A stretch of DNA of 64,000 bases, taken from NCBI RefSeq assembly GCF_023078355.1, contig NZ_CP095552.1, forward strand, positions 2,852,001 through 2,916,000, written 5' to 3'. A program made the position numbers and the translations under genes. Below are positions 54,061 to 62,488 of this stretch, one piece after another; position 1 is the first letter of the stretch; every line of letters begins with the position of its first letter. Source of the stretch: Gordonia hongkongensis (GTDB taxonomy: Bacteria > Actinomycetota > Actinomycetes > Mycobacteriales > Mycobacteriaceae). The notes under the pieces were generated by a model. The model saw nothing but the letters and a program-made list of their open reading frames with translations, had not been told where the DNA came from and ran no database searches.

Positions 54061-54474
54061 TCACGACGCACCTCTGGTCGTCGCGGCGATGGCGTCGGCG
54101 AGTGTGGGGTATAGCGGCAGTGTGTGGTCGACACCCATCATCTGCAGGGGCCGGGTGGTGACGGGGTGGGCGGCGACGACACCGAGGTGGCTGGTCGGGG
54201 AGATGGCCTCGTGTGCGGCCAGTAGCATGGCCATCCCGGCGGAGGAGAGAAAGTCGACCGCGGCCAGGTCGATGATCAGCCCGCGGGGTTGGCCGCTCAA
54301 CGCTTCGAGGATCGCTGCAGCCAGCTGCGGGACGGTGAACATATCGATGCTGCCGTCAACGGCCAGGAGGGTCAAGCCCTCCCGGAAATGCGTCGAGGTC
54401 ACTCTCAGCAACCCGCGACCGGTCGCCGGGTCGGTGGGTGTGCCGGTCACCGGATGGGAGTTGTGGGATGGCAT
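54061..54474 (-). CDS. STAS-domain anti-anti-sigma factor, second copy
   Basis: 137 residues from the ATG at 54474 (AGGAG 10 bases upstream; the frame is open further upstream without support). LTLLAVDGSIDMFTVPQLAA and RGLIIDLAAVDFLSSAGMAM carry the phosphorylatable Ser motif. C-terminal PLQMMGVDHTLPLYPTLADA matches the first copy's PLTLMGLDQTIVLYPSLAHA. Operon with the ATPase downstream. Confidence 0.87.
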   Translation of the reverse strand: MPSHNSHPVTGTPTDPATGRGLLRVTSTHFREGLTLLAVDGSIDMFTVPQLAAAILEALSGQPRGLIIDLAAVDFLSSAGMAMLLAAHEAISPTSHLGVVAAHPVTTRPLQMMGVDHTLPLYPTLADAIAATTRGAS

Positions 54475-54979
54475 GTCGGTGCTACTCCTGGCGTTCGTGG
54501 CCACCGGCCGGTGCGACAGCGACTTCCTTAGAGACGTGTCCTCCGTGCAGGGTGCGGCAGGTGCTCTACCGGTGCCTACGCGTCCGTCGCGGACAGTGAC
54601 CTTGTTCCTACACGACTGTCGTCGCCGATGACGAGCACACCGGACCGCACGAACAGTGTGGCATTGCGTGTCTGCGGCACGGCGCACCCGTCATCGGCTG
54701 ATATTCGGCGGCGCCGTCGACACGGATGGCTGAGCATCCGGGCGCCCGCACAGCGCCTTTGTCGGCCCGCGAGGTCCACCGCAACCGCCTCGGACGGCCT
54801 CGACCCCGATTGTGGCACTCGACCCGAACGCCACGGTTCGACGCGGCGGGCGTGTTCGCACGCGGTGTAACACCTGGATTCGTCCCGAAGATGACCTCAT
54901 GTGGTGACGCTGGTGCGAGTGACCACCGCGGCGCCATCGGTGCCGTCGCCGGGGGCGGGGTGAGGAGGAGGCCCGGGCT
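54475..54979. other. Gene-free stretch
   Basis: Upstream of the second STAS gene and of the divergent EspR-like gene. Only Arg/Pro-rich shadow frames cross it. No dyad or repeat of note was seen. Confidence 0.4.
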
Positions 54980-55408
54980 GTGCGGGATGTACGAGGCGAT
55001 GGCTTCGAGCCCTCGTTCGCTGTCATGCTCGAGGTGCTGTTCGATCACGTCCCAGGATCAGGCCCTACCGGGCGTATTACCGCCGACGAGGTTTGCCAGC
55101 GCAGTGTCGGCGCCCCACGGCCGCTGAGCCCGCCGGTGTTGAGTTCCCTGCGCCGGGGGCGGACCCGTGACCCCAAACTGACGACCGTGCAGGCAACTGC
55201 TGTCGGTTTCGGCGTCGACATCGCCTTCTTCACCACCAGTTTCCACCACCGCCATCGCCGCCACCCCATGCCGGTGCGGGTCGTGCTGGCCAGCAACGGA
55301 TGGCATGACTACTACCGCATGGCAGCAGCGCTCTACGATCTCCCACCACCGCAACGCGCGATCGTGCTCGCCGTCATCGACGTCCTCCTCGACCACCCAC
55401 GCCGATAA
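54980..55408 (+). CDS. EspR-like XRE-type DNA-binding protein
   Basis: 142 residues from a GTG. FAVMLEVLFDHVPGSGPTGR, ITADEVCQRS, LSPPVLSSLRRGRTRDPKLT and VGFGVDIAFFT align with the EspR pattern of mycobacteria (a LFDTV...PYLSQLRSGNRTNPS...FF helix-turn-helix). The C-terminal half (LYDLPPPQRAIVLAVIDVLL) is the dimerisation part. EspR is a nucleoid-associated regulator. With Lsr2 this makes two such proteins within 3 kb. Confidence 0.7.
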   Translation: MRDVRGDGFEPSFAVMLEVLFDHVPGSGPTGRITADEVCQRSVGAPRPLSPPVLSSLRRGRTRDPKLTTVQATAVGFGVDIAFFTTSFHHRHRRHPMPVRVVLASNGWHDYYRMAAALYDLPPPQRAIVLAVIDVLLDHPRR

Positions 55409-56231
55409 CCCACCGCCGCGCTGGCGGCGTCGCACCGTTCGGCGCTCACCGAGCCGACGACCGGACCGGCCAGGGTGGCTGTGCGACAGCGGAATTGTTG
55501 GCCCACATCTGTACCTGCAACCCCCGCTCACACGCGCTTGCCGGCGTTACCGTTGAACAGGGTCGCGCGTCGCTGCAGCGTCGCGACCCTGCAGGCGGGG
55601 CGCCGCTGGTTCCATCGCAGGGAGCCCACCCAGAAGCGGCACCCCGTCTGCCCGCTCCGCGGTGTGGCAGGGCTGCCAGGTGCCAGCGGCCGGGAGACCG
55701 GCGTGAAGATGGACGTCACCGATGGTCATCACGCCGGTCGCCGTTCGCTGTTCGGCCCCCCCGGATGCGACAGCCGCACGGGGACCGCGGCGGCGTAATG
55801 CATGTGGGTGCGGTTCACGCACATCATGGCTCGGTGACGAGCTGTCCTGGATTTCGTCAGCGTGCGCGCCCGACTGGTCCGGCCGGTGTGGCGGACGTCG
55901 AGAGACCTGGGGGACCGGCGGGGGTGGGCTGTCAACCCCGAAGAGGCAGGCGCGCCGGAAGCCACTTTCGTCTTAGGAGCGTAGCGAGTGAAAGTGGTTG
56001 GAGCGCACGGGCGTAGCGCAGCGGAGAACGGGCGGTAGCCGCCTGGTGTGGGTTGACAGCTCGGGGGTCCCCGTCGGTCACACTTGGTCGACGTGCGCGC
56101 GCAATAAGGTGACCACCCACCTAACTGGGATCTTCCCGGGTCGGCGGCGGAGCGCAGCGGAGTCGGCGGGCCGGGACAATGCTGTGCGGCCCGTGGGCCG
56201 CTCCGCCGCGCCCCGGTGCCCGGCGCGCGGC
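55409..56231. other. Long gene-free stretch with nested inverted repeats
   Basis: No frame has family resemblance or a ribosome site. The middle holds the inverted repeats at 55928-56060, and G/C-rich AGCGNAGCGAG-type runs follow (about 55980-56030 and 56150-56165). Could hold a structured RNA, a transfer origin or recombination scars. Confidence 0.5.
55928..56060. repeat. Nested inverted repeats
   Basis: Outer arms GCTGTCAACCC (55928-55938) and GGGTTGACAGC (56050-56060) are perfectly complementary, 111 bases apart. Inside, CCACTTTC (55962-55969) pairs with GAAAGTGG (55990-55997) across a 20-base loop. Confidence 0.75.
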
Positions 56232-56588
56232 TCAGCCGGTGATCTGTCGGCAGTCGCGGCATTCCCACTGACCGTCGACGAGGACACACAGGCGGCGTTG
56301 TTCGCACAGCCAGCAGGTTTGCCCAGGTTTGGGCTGTTCGCCGGCCTCGACGGCACGCAGCCGATCGGCAGCCTCAAGGCGGGTGTGGGCCTGGGTGCGG
56401 TAAGCGGCGCGGATCGCCTGGTCGCGGGTGGTTTGGGCGTCGGCGGTCATCGGTTGCCCGTCGGGGTTGTGGCGCAGCATGGGACAGAAGTCTCGACGGC
56501 ATTGGCCGCAGGGGTGGCCTTGGGTGTCGGTGGGGTTCGCGCAGCCCGGTAGGGCGCAGCGCGGGAACAGTTCGCCGGTGATAGTCAC
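56232..56588 (-). CDS. Small zinc-ribbon-type protein
   Basis: 118 residues with two Cys clusters. The N-terminal one is CALPGCANPTDTQGHPCGQC plus RRDFCP. The C-terminal one is CWLCEQRRLC with WECRDC. Between them is a helical, charged region. The spacing indicates two zinc sites. No named family recognised; such proteins are common on actinobacterial mobile elements and may bind nucleic acid. Confidence 0.68.
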   Translation of the reverse strand: MTITGELFPRCALPGCANPTDTQGHPCGQCRRDFCPMLRHNPDGQPMTADAQTTRDQAIRAAYRTQAHTRLEAADRLRAVEAGEQPKPGQTCWLCEQRRLCVLVDGQWECRDCRQITG

Positions 56589-56672
56589 GGTGTGTCGTCG
56601 AGGTGGCGGGTGGATCGGGTGCCGGGGCGGTGGGCCGCGACCGTGTGGTCGCGGCCCACCGCTGGACGAGGT

Positions 56673-56825
56673 CTAGTCGAGTGGCACGTCGGCGGCGTCG
56701 GTGTCATCGGCGATGACCTGCTCCACGTCGGAGAGGGTGTAGCCGGTCACCTCGACGAGGAAGTGCAGGTATCCAGCGCGGGCCTTGACCTGGCTGCCGC
56801 CGAGGTAGGCGCGGTCACCGGCCAC
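56673..56825 (-). CDS. Short ORF after the TetR gene, possibly a gene remnant
   Basis: 50 codons from a GTG inside the end of the TetR gene to TAG at 56673-56675. The protein-like content (RAYLGGSQVKARAGYLHFLV, then TLSDVEQVIADDTDAADVPL) reads as real coding sequence. Either a small coupled gene or the surviving 3' end of a longer gene whose front was lost. Confidence 0.45.
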   Translation of the reverse strand: MAGDRAYLGGSQVKARAGYLHFLVEVTGYTLSDVEQVIADDTDAADVPLD

Positions 56826-58064
56826 AGAGTTCGACCGGGCTCAGGATGGCGGATGCCAGCGCGCGGAACTCGCCTTCGATGCCCGGCCGCGAGCGGAGCT
56901 CCGGCGACGAGATGACCTGGTAGACGAATCCGGTAAGTGCCTGCGTGAGCGCGTTGGCATCGGCATGCGTCAGGGTCGGTGAACGGGCCAGGATCGCAGC
57001 AGTCCACTCAGCAGTGTAGTCCGACGCCGTCCGGCGAAGTGAGACCTGGTCTGCTTCCGGCAGATACACGATGTCCTGGTGGGCGATGGCCAACACTCGA
57101 CCGTTCGGGCCGAGCGAGTAGTCGAGGAACACACCCACGAGGACGTCCAGCGCTTCGACCGCCGAGGACTCCGCCAGTGCGTCGACGGATATCCAGTGCA
57201 GATTCTCGAGACCTCGACGCACGATGGTCATCAAGATGTCGGTCTTTCCCGCGTACTCCTGGTAGACCGTCGCCGGCGACACATCCGCTTCGGCGGCGAT
57301 CTCGTGGATTCGGACGTTGGGAAATCCGCGCGCGAAGAACATCCGGGTCGCGGCGGCGAGTATCCGATCACGCCGCGCAGCGGGCCGTCGGCTGGATCCA
57401 TCGGCGAACCGCGCGCGGGACTGTGCCCCGCGGGGAAGCGGACAGCTCAGGATCGAGTCCACGACCGCCCGCTGGATCTGCATGAGCCGCCGTGGGGTGA
57501 GCGAACCCCGCATCGCCGCGGTGCTCGAGAACACACTGACCGCCGCGGTCGCGAGGAGTTTCGCGGTCTGGGTGTCGATGCCGGCCTCGGTGGTGTCGAA
57601 CTTCGACGCCAATGCGTCGATCAGCGTGCGGTGGTGCGCGTCCATGTCGTCGAGATCGGATCGGTCGAGATGCCGTCGTTCGCGGGTCCACAGTGTCGAG
57701 ACGTCACCGTGCGCCGCCCTGGTCGCAAGCAGGTCGAAGAACACGCCGAGTTGTTCGGCCGGCGATTCGCTGCGCTCCTCGGCTTGGGTCAGGAGTGCGC
57801 GTACCCCCTCCACCTGCGTCGCCAGCGCTTTCGCCAGAATGTCCTGCTTGGAAGGAAAGTACCGGTACACCGCCGGCCCGGTCAGTCCGACGGCGGCGCC
57901 GATCTCCTCGACGCTCACATTCCGGTAGCCGGCGTCCTGAAAGAGCGCGGTCGCTTCCGCGATGAGTTGCTCGACCCGCGGTTCCGGGGTCGCCCCGGCT
58001 TCTCGGCTCGAGGCGCGGGGATCGGCGCCGACCGTGACGGGGACGGAGGTGTGGGTGAGTTCAT
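56815..58064 (-). pseudogene. Double TetR-domain regulator, frameshifted near its start
   Basis: Two complete TetR units in one frame. The first has VSVEEIGAAVGLTGPAVYRY; the second has RDRILAAATRMFFARGFPNV and SPATVYQEYAGKTDILMTIV. The only plausible start, ATG at 58064 with AAAGG upstream, is in another frame and reads MNSPTPPSP to EKPGRPRN. One extra C near 57980 would give GRPRNPRVEQLIAEATALF and join them. Hence a 1-base loss, by mutation or sequencing error. Confidence 0.78.
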
Positions 58065-58365
58065 CGCGCGCCGGCAGCCTTTCTTGCTCGAGGTCTGACG
58101 ACCTCGGGGGTTACTGTCCATTCGTTGGAGTCCGCCGGATGGATCCCAACAGTGCCGCGAATCACACTCGCGATTCTGAGATCGAAACCGATCGACTCTT
58201 GACCACGCGGCGTAGGCGTGTGTCACCGGCTCGGGGCCGCGGACCGCGGTCGTCGGACGACGCTTCGAACCCAGCTGTGAGTCGCGGGTCGACGACGCAG
58301 CGCGTGTAACGGCGACTCACTGAATCCGCCGACGGGTGGTGCGCTCGATTGGTGATCGACGCCCC

Positions 58366-58842
58366 CGTGACGTGCTCACCGGGGACCTGGCGCAGATGGC
58401 AACACTGCCGCCGAGTGCACCACAAGTCGGGTTGAACACTCGGGTGCGGCTGGGTCGCGACTACTACGTGCGCGTGGCCGGCAACGACTACTCGGTGCAC
58501 CCATCAGTGATCGGCCGGTTTGTCGACATCACCGCCGATCTACATCGGGTGCGGATCGCATGCGGCGAAGTCACCGTCGCCGACCATGACCGCAGCTGGG
58601 CCAACCACGTCACCATCGCCGACGCCCAGCACGTGCGGGCGGCTAAAGATCTGCGCCGCGACTACCGCAACCAACAGCTGCACAACCGGGCCCGCAACGC
58701 CGCGCGCGTACGCACCCACCCCGACGGCCACGAGGTGCCCATTAGAGCGCTACCCGACTACGACGACCTGTTCGGGGTGCACTTCGCCACCCCACCCCCA
58801 GGCGGACTCACACCCACCGCATCCACTATCCCTGAAGGATGA
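58366..58842 (+). pseudogene. istA: IS21-family IstA, C-terminal fragment
   Basis: Carries only the C-terminal part of the transposase: LPPSAPQVGLNTRVRLGRDY, YVRVAGNDYSVHPSVIGRFV and the basic tail before istB. The integrase core is absent upstream. It ends 6 bases before the istB start, as in intact IS21 operons. Confidence 0.82.
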
Positions 58843-58848
58843 AACACC

Positions 58849-59529
58849 ATGTCTGACAATTCGATCGGCAAACATATCGAGTTCGCAGCACGGGCGTTGA
58901 AGATGCCCACCATCCGCCGCTGCTGGGCCGAGCTGGCTGAGCGGGCACGCACCGAGGACTGGACCCACGAGCAATACCTTTCCGCGATCCTCGACCGTCA
59001 AGTCAGCGAGCGCGAAGCCAACGGCACCGCTCTACGGATCAGTGGCGCCCGGTTCCCGGCGATCAAAACCCTTGAGGACTTCACCTTCGACCACGTCCCC
59101 GGCCTGCGTCGTGACGTGATCGCCCACCTGGCCACCAGTACCTGGATCGCCAAGAGCGACAACGTGATCCTGCTCGGACCACCAGGAGTAGGCAAAACCC
59201 ATCTCGCCATCGCGCTCGGCATCAAAGCTGCCCACAACGCTTACCCGGTAGTCTTTGACACCGCCACCGGATGGGCTACCCGCCTCACCGAAGCACACGC
59301 CACCGGCCGCCTGGCCCATGAGCTTAAACGGCTCCGCCGCTACCGACTGCTCATCATCGACGAGATCTACCGTTCGACTCAGACACCGCCAACCTGTTCT
59401 TCCAACTCATCGCCAGCCGCTACGAACAAGGCTCGGTGCTAATCACCTCGAACATGCCCTTCGGCCGCTGGGGCGAAGTCTTCGCCGACGACGTCGTGGC
59501 CGCCGCCCTCATCGACCGACTCGTCCACC
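58849..59529 (+). pseudogene. istB: IS21-family IstB ATPase, frameshifted and truncated
   Basis: The N-terminal and Walker A regions are intact (LKMPTIRRCWAELAERARTE, VILLGPPGVGKTHLAIALG, LLIIDE). After LLIIDEI several bases are missing at about 59367-59375 (family text GYxPFD shortened), and the remainder (TANLFFQLIASRYEQGSVLI, then ALIDRLVHLNHP) continues in another frame until the IS3 end at 59530 cuts it. Inactive. Confidence 0.85.
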
Positions 59530-59582
59530 TGAATCACCCCTGGTTTGATGCCGCTTCCTTCTGAGTCAGGAAGGATGAGCTC

Positions 59583-59963
59583 ATGCCTAAAGAGATCGAT
59601 CCAGAGGTCCGTTCGAGGGCTCTGCGGTTGCTGGAGGCCCACGGCGGCGAGTACACGTCGTTGACTGCCGCTGCCGAAGCGATCGCTAAGCAGGTCGGTG
59701 TCGGCGGAGAGACGGTACGCCGGTGGGCAGTGCAGGCACAGGTCGATGCCGGCGCCCGCTCCGGGACCACCTCGAAGGAGTCCGCCGAGATCAAGCGTCT
59801 CAAGGCGGAGAACAAGCAGTTGCGAGAAGACGTTGCCATTCTGAAGGCGGCGACAACTTTCTTCGCGGGGGAACTCGACCCCGCAACCGATGATCGTGGC
59901 GTTCATAGATCAGATGCGCAGCAACGGTTTTGCGGTCGAGTCGATCTGCCGGGTCCTGCGTGA
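59583..59963 (+). CDS. IS3 element 2 OrfA, 3' end shifted
   Basis: 126 residues as read: HTH (YTSLTAAAEAIAKQVGVGGE, TVRRWAVQ), then a coiled coil (KRLKAENKQLREDVAILKAA) and FFAGELDP. Relatives end ELDPRNR with the stop overlapping the OrfB ATG. That ending is recovered by adding one C to the CCCC run at about 59879-59882. As given, the frame runs on for about 20 extra residues. Confidence 0.82.
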   Translation: MPKEIDPEVRSRALRLLEAHGGEYTSLTAAAEAIAKQVGVGGETVRRWAVQAQVDAGARSGTTSKESAEIKRLKAENKQLREDVAILKAATTFFAGELDPATDDRGVHRSDAQQRFCGRVDLPGPA

Positions 59964-60882
59964 GCAGGGCTGCATAGGTGCCGCACGAACCTACCGGGCA
60001 TGGCGAACACGAATGCCTGCTGCTCGTACCGTCTCCGACGCTCACGTCGTCGATGCGGTGCGCAATGTCGTCTGGCGCACCGATGACGACGGCCGACGGA
60101 AGATGACTCCCGAGGGCCTCTACGGGCGGGTGAAGATGCGCGCCCATCTGCACCGCACAACACTGCCTGGGGTGTCCTACGGCGCTGTTGATCGAGCAAT
60201 GAAAATGCTAGGCCACAACGGAATTCGAAGATCCAAAGGGGTCCGCACGACCGTCCGCTCCACTGACGGTGTACGCGCGGAGGATCTGCTGAACCGACAG
60301 TTCAGTGCCGCCGAACCCAACCGGGTCTGGGTGACCGATTTCACCTACTGCCGGACATGGGCCGGGTGGGTGTACGTGGTGTTCATCATCGACGTGTTCT
60401 CCCGTCGAATCGTGGCGTGGCACGCATCGACATCGAAGACAGTCGAGCTGGTGACGGTCCCGCTTCGGATGGCGCTGTGGCAGCGCAATCGGGAAGGGCA
60501 TCCGGTGAAAGCTGCTGAGCTGATTCATCATTCGGATGCGGGAAGTCAGTACACATCGGTTACACTGACTGAGCGTCTGCGACTGGAAGACATCGCAGCG
60601 TCGATCGGATCGGTCGGGGACGCCTACGACAACGCGCTGGCCGAGTCGGTGAACGGCTTGTACAAGACCGAGTGCATCCGGACCACGATCTTCCACTCCG
60701 GTCCGTACAAGACAGTCTCCGACGTCGAGTTCGCGACCGCTGGTTGGGTCGACTGGTACAACAACAGCAGGTTGCACTCGAGTATCGGCCAGATTCCCCC
60801 GACCGAGTTCGAAACGCTTCACTACGCTGGCCTCGGACCCGAGGACCAGCCCACATTGGAGGCGGCACAGAACCTAGGGTGA
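59890..60882 (+). CDS. IS3 element 2 OrfB (DDE integrase)
   Basis: 330 residues from the ATG at 59890. N-terminal IVAFIDQMRSNGFAVESICR, HTH_21 region TPEGLYGRVKMRAHLHRTTL, and rve core with NRVWVTDFTYCRTW (Asp), HHSDAGSQYTSV (Asp) and YDNALAESVNGLYKTECI (Glu). Complete catalytic triad. Confidence 0.9.
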   Translation: MIVAFIDQMRSNGFAVESICRVLREQGCIGAARTYRAWRTRMPAARTVSDAHVVDAVRNVVWRTDDDGRRKMTPEGLYGRVKMRAHLHRTTLPGVSYGAVDRAMKMLGHNGIRRSKGVRTTVRSTDGVRAEDLLNRQFSAAEPNRVWVTDFTYCRTWAGWVYVVFIIDVFSRRIVAWHASTSKTVELVTVPLRMALWQRNREGHPVKAAELIHHSDAGSQYTSVTLTERLRLEDIAASIGSVGDAYDNALAESVNGLYKTECIRTTIFHSGPYKTVSDVEFATAGWVDWYNNSRLHSSIGQIPPTEFETLHYAGLGPEDQPTLEAAQNLG

Positions 60883-60886
60883 TTCA

Positions 60887-61076
60887 TGCCGGCGATGGCT
60901 TCGGCGGGAGTGGTGGGCGCCCCAAGGGTGTCGGTGGCGAGGTCGTCGCGTTGGGCGAGGTCGCGGTAGCTGCGCTCGATGTCGAGGACCTGGCGTTGCA
61001 GGGCGTTGATGGGGTCGTAGAGCGCGTCGATGGCGTGGTCGAGTGTCCGGCCGGAGTCGTTCACGATGCTCCTCAT
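60887..61076 (-). pseudogene. N-terminal remnant of a gene interrupted by IS3 element 2
   Basis: About 63 residues before the IS boundary: SIVNDSGRTLDHAIDALYDP, INALQRQVLDIERSYRDL and LGAPTTPAEAIAGM. Helical, no family recognised. The frame then runs 65 bases into the IS before a stop. Confidence 0.55.
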
Positions 61077-61106
61077 GGTGTCAGGGACGTGTTGTGGCTC
61101 TGTGGG

Positions 61107-61397
61107 TTAGGTGCGGTAGGCGTGGGCTCGGTGGTCGATCTTGACGATGACGATGGTGTGGTGGGGATCGTCGATGCGCAGCAGGATGCGGTAGTCGCCG
61201 CGGCGTGCGCTGTGAAGGCCTTCGAGGTCGTCGCGTAGCGGTTTGCTGAGGCGGTGCGGGTTGCCGGCGAGGGGCCCGGAGATGAACTCGATGACAGCGT
61301 GGACGATCCGGGATGGAAGGCGTTGCAGATCGCGGCGTGCGGGGGATGCGACCTCGACGCGGTACTCATCGGCCGAGTCCGTGGGGTTGTCGCTCAC
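61107..61397 (-). CDS. relE: RelE/ParE-family toxin
   Basis: 96 residues: VEVASPARRDLQRLPSRIVH, then LSKPLRDDLEGLHSARRGDY and RILLRIDDPHHTIVIVKIDH, the RelE fold with basic RNA-cleavage residues. GTG start overlaps the antitoxin stop (GTGA). Ribosome-dependent mRNA cleavage is the family activity. It gives plasmid or module stability. The pair lies 46 bases from dif-like site C. Confidence 0.9.
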   Translation of the reverse strand: MSDNPTDSADEYRVEVASPARRDLQRLPSRIVHAVIEFISGPLAGNPHRLSKPLRDDLEGLHSARRGDYRILLRIDDPHHTIVIVKIDHRAHAYRT

Positions 61398-61669
61398 TGG
61401 GGCGGCATGCCGTGTTCGACGCGCAGGTCCTCGAGGGAAACGGTTTGGCCGGCGGCGTACTCGACGTCGGCAGCCGCCACAGCTTCGCGGATGCCGGCGC
61501 GTGAGAGCCAGTAGATCGTTTCGTGCAGCGATTCGAGGTCGTCAGCCGACATGAGCACCGCGGCAGGTTTGCCGTGTTTGGTGATCGTGATGATGTCGTG
61601 CGTGGTTTCGGCGCTGTCGATGAGCGCGGAGAGCTTGTCCTTGGCTTCACCGAGTGGCACTGTCGTCAT
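61394..61669 (-). CDS. relB: Phd/YefM-family antitoxin
   Basis: 91 residues: TVPLGEAKDKLSALIDSAET, then ITITKHGKPAAVLMSADDLE, the Phd/YefM DNA-binding fold, and an acidic C-terminal arm that wraps the toxin. A -10-like TACACT lies about 7 bases before the ATG, so the transcript may be leaderless. Upstream of and coupled to the toxin. Confidence 0.9.
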   Translation of the reverse strand: MTTVPLGEAKDKLSALIDSAETTHDIITITKHGKPAAVLMSADDLESLHETIYWLSRAGIREAVAAADVEYAAGQTVSLEDLRVEHGMPPQ

Positions 61670-61714
61670 GCCGTCCAGTGTAGCCGCTAGACTGGCCCAT
61701 CAATAGCCACACTG

Positions 61715-61742
61715 TTAGCCGATAATGTATCTTATGTCAGGT
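61715..61742 (+). other. dif-like Xer recombination site C
   Basis: XerC-type arm TTAGCCGATAA, spacer TGTATC, XerD-type arm TTATGTCAGGT. This is the copy closest to chromosomal dif consensus, where a TGTATA-type spacer is common. The XerD arm continues into a palindrome, GTCAGGTAAACCTGAC. It lies between the toxin-antitoxin pair and the next gene. Confidence 0.72.
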
Positions 61743-61805
61743 AAACCTGACGTCGAGTAACTCAGGCGTCTGGCTGTCCTGACATGACGGGTCTACCCTA
61801 TCTGC

Positions 61806-62366
61806 ATGGGCTGGATGCACGAGAGCGACACACACTTCCACGAGGCGGGTTTGGTGGCGTTCTTCGAGGACGGGGCCGAGAGCCACGGGTCGACCATGAT
61901 TGACGGCGTGGACTACGAGATCGTCGAGACCGGCCGACACCCGGACGAGGATCGCCGGAGGCCGTCGGCCGAGATCGTCGGCTGGGTGTTGAGCTGCGAT
62001 TGCGCCAGCCGATCCAGTTCCGAGGTTTCGACCTGGACCGATCCGGTCCAGTGGACACGGGTGCCCTCAGCGTCCCTCGAGGACCTTGCCCGCCACCACG
62101 TGTTCGCCCCAGACACCGACCTCGACGTCAACGTGCGGCCCGAGGTCGCGGCGGCCGCCCAAGCAGTGTGGCGGCGTGAGCATCTCGAACCGATCGACAT
62201 CGACGACGAGATCCGGGCGGCCGTGGATGCCCGCAGGGACGCCGACGCGCAACTCGACGCCGCGGTGGCCAAGGCCCGCCGGCTGGGTCGCTCGTGGGCC
62301 GACATCGGCGCGGCCACCGGCATGACCCGACAATCAGCCAACGGGCGCTGGAAAGACCGCACGTGA
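61806..62366 (+). CDS. Hypothetical protein with C-terminal helix-turn-helix
   Basis: 186 residues, ATG with a TACCCT -10-like box 9 bases upstream (leaderless type). The N-terminal part is soluble with aromatic and acidic residues (DGVDYEIVETGRHPDE, IVGWVLSCDCASRSS). The last 45 residues, AKARRLGRSWADIGAATGMT then RQSANGRWKD, form a sigma-4-like HTH seen in many actinobacterial proteins of unknown role. First gene after dif-like site C. Confidence 0.7.
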   Translation: MGWMHESDTHFHEAGLVAFFEDGAESHGSTMIDGVDYEIVETGRHPDEDRRRPSAEIVGWVLSCDCASRSSSEVSTWTDPVQWTRVPSASLEDLARHHVFAPDTDLDVNVRPEVAAAAQAVWRREHLEPIDIDDEIRAAVDARRDADAQLDAAVAKARRLGRSWADIGAATGMTRQSANGRWKDRT

Positions 62367-62488
62367 GTGTCTCGGTCGAGATTGTTGAAGACTCACTGAC
62401 AAGTGGCCCGCAACGATGTTGATCGAGGCACCAGTTACACACCCACAGGTCTCACTCGCGACCTTTACCACAACAAATGGGGCTTCTG

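Larger units (their letters stand above)
59530..60886 (+). mobile_element. IS3-family element 2 (1357 bp)
   Basis: Imperfect terminal repeats: TGAATCACCCCTGGTT at 59530, and the complement of TGAATCACCCTAGGTT ending at 60886, both continuing to TGCCGC. Different subgroup from element 1. Inserted in istB on the left and in an unknown gene on the right (61076-60887). No matching 3-bp duplication. Confidence 0.88.
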
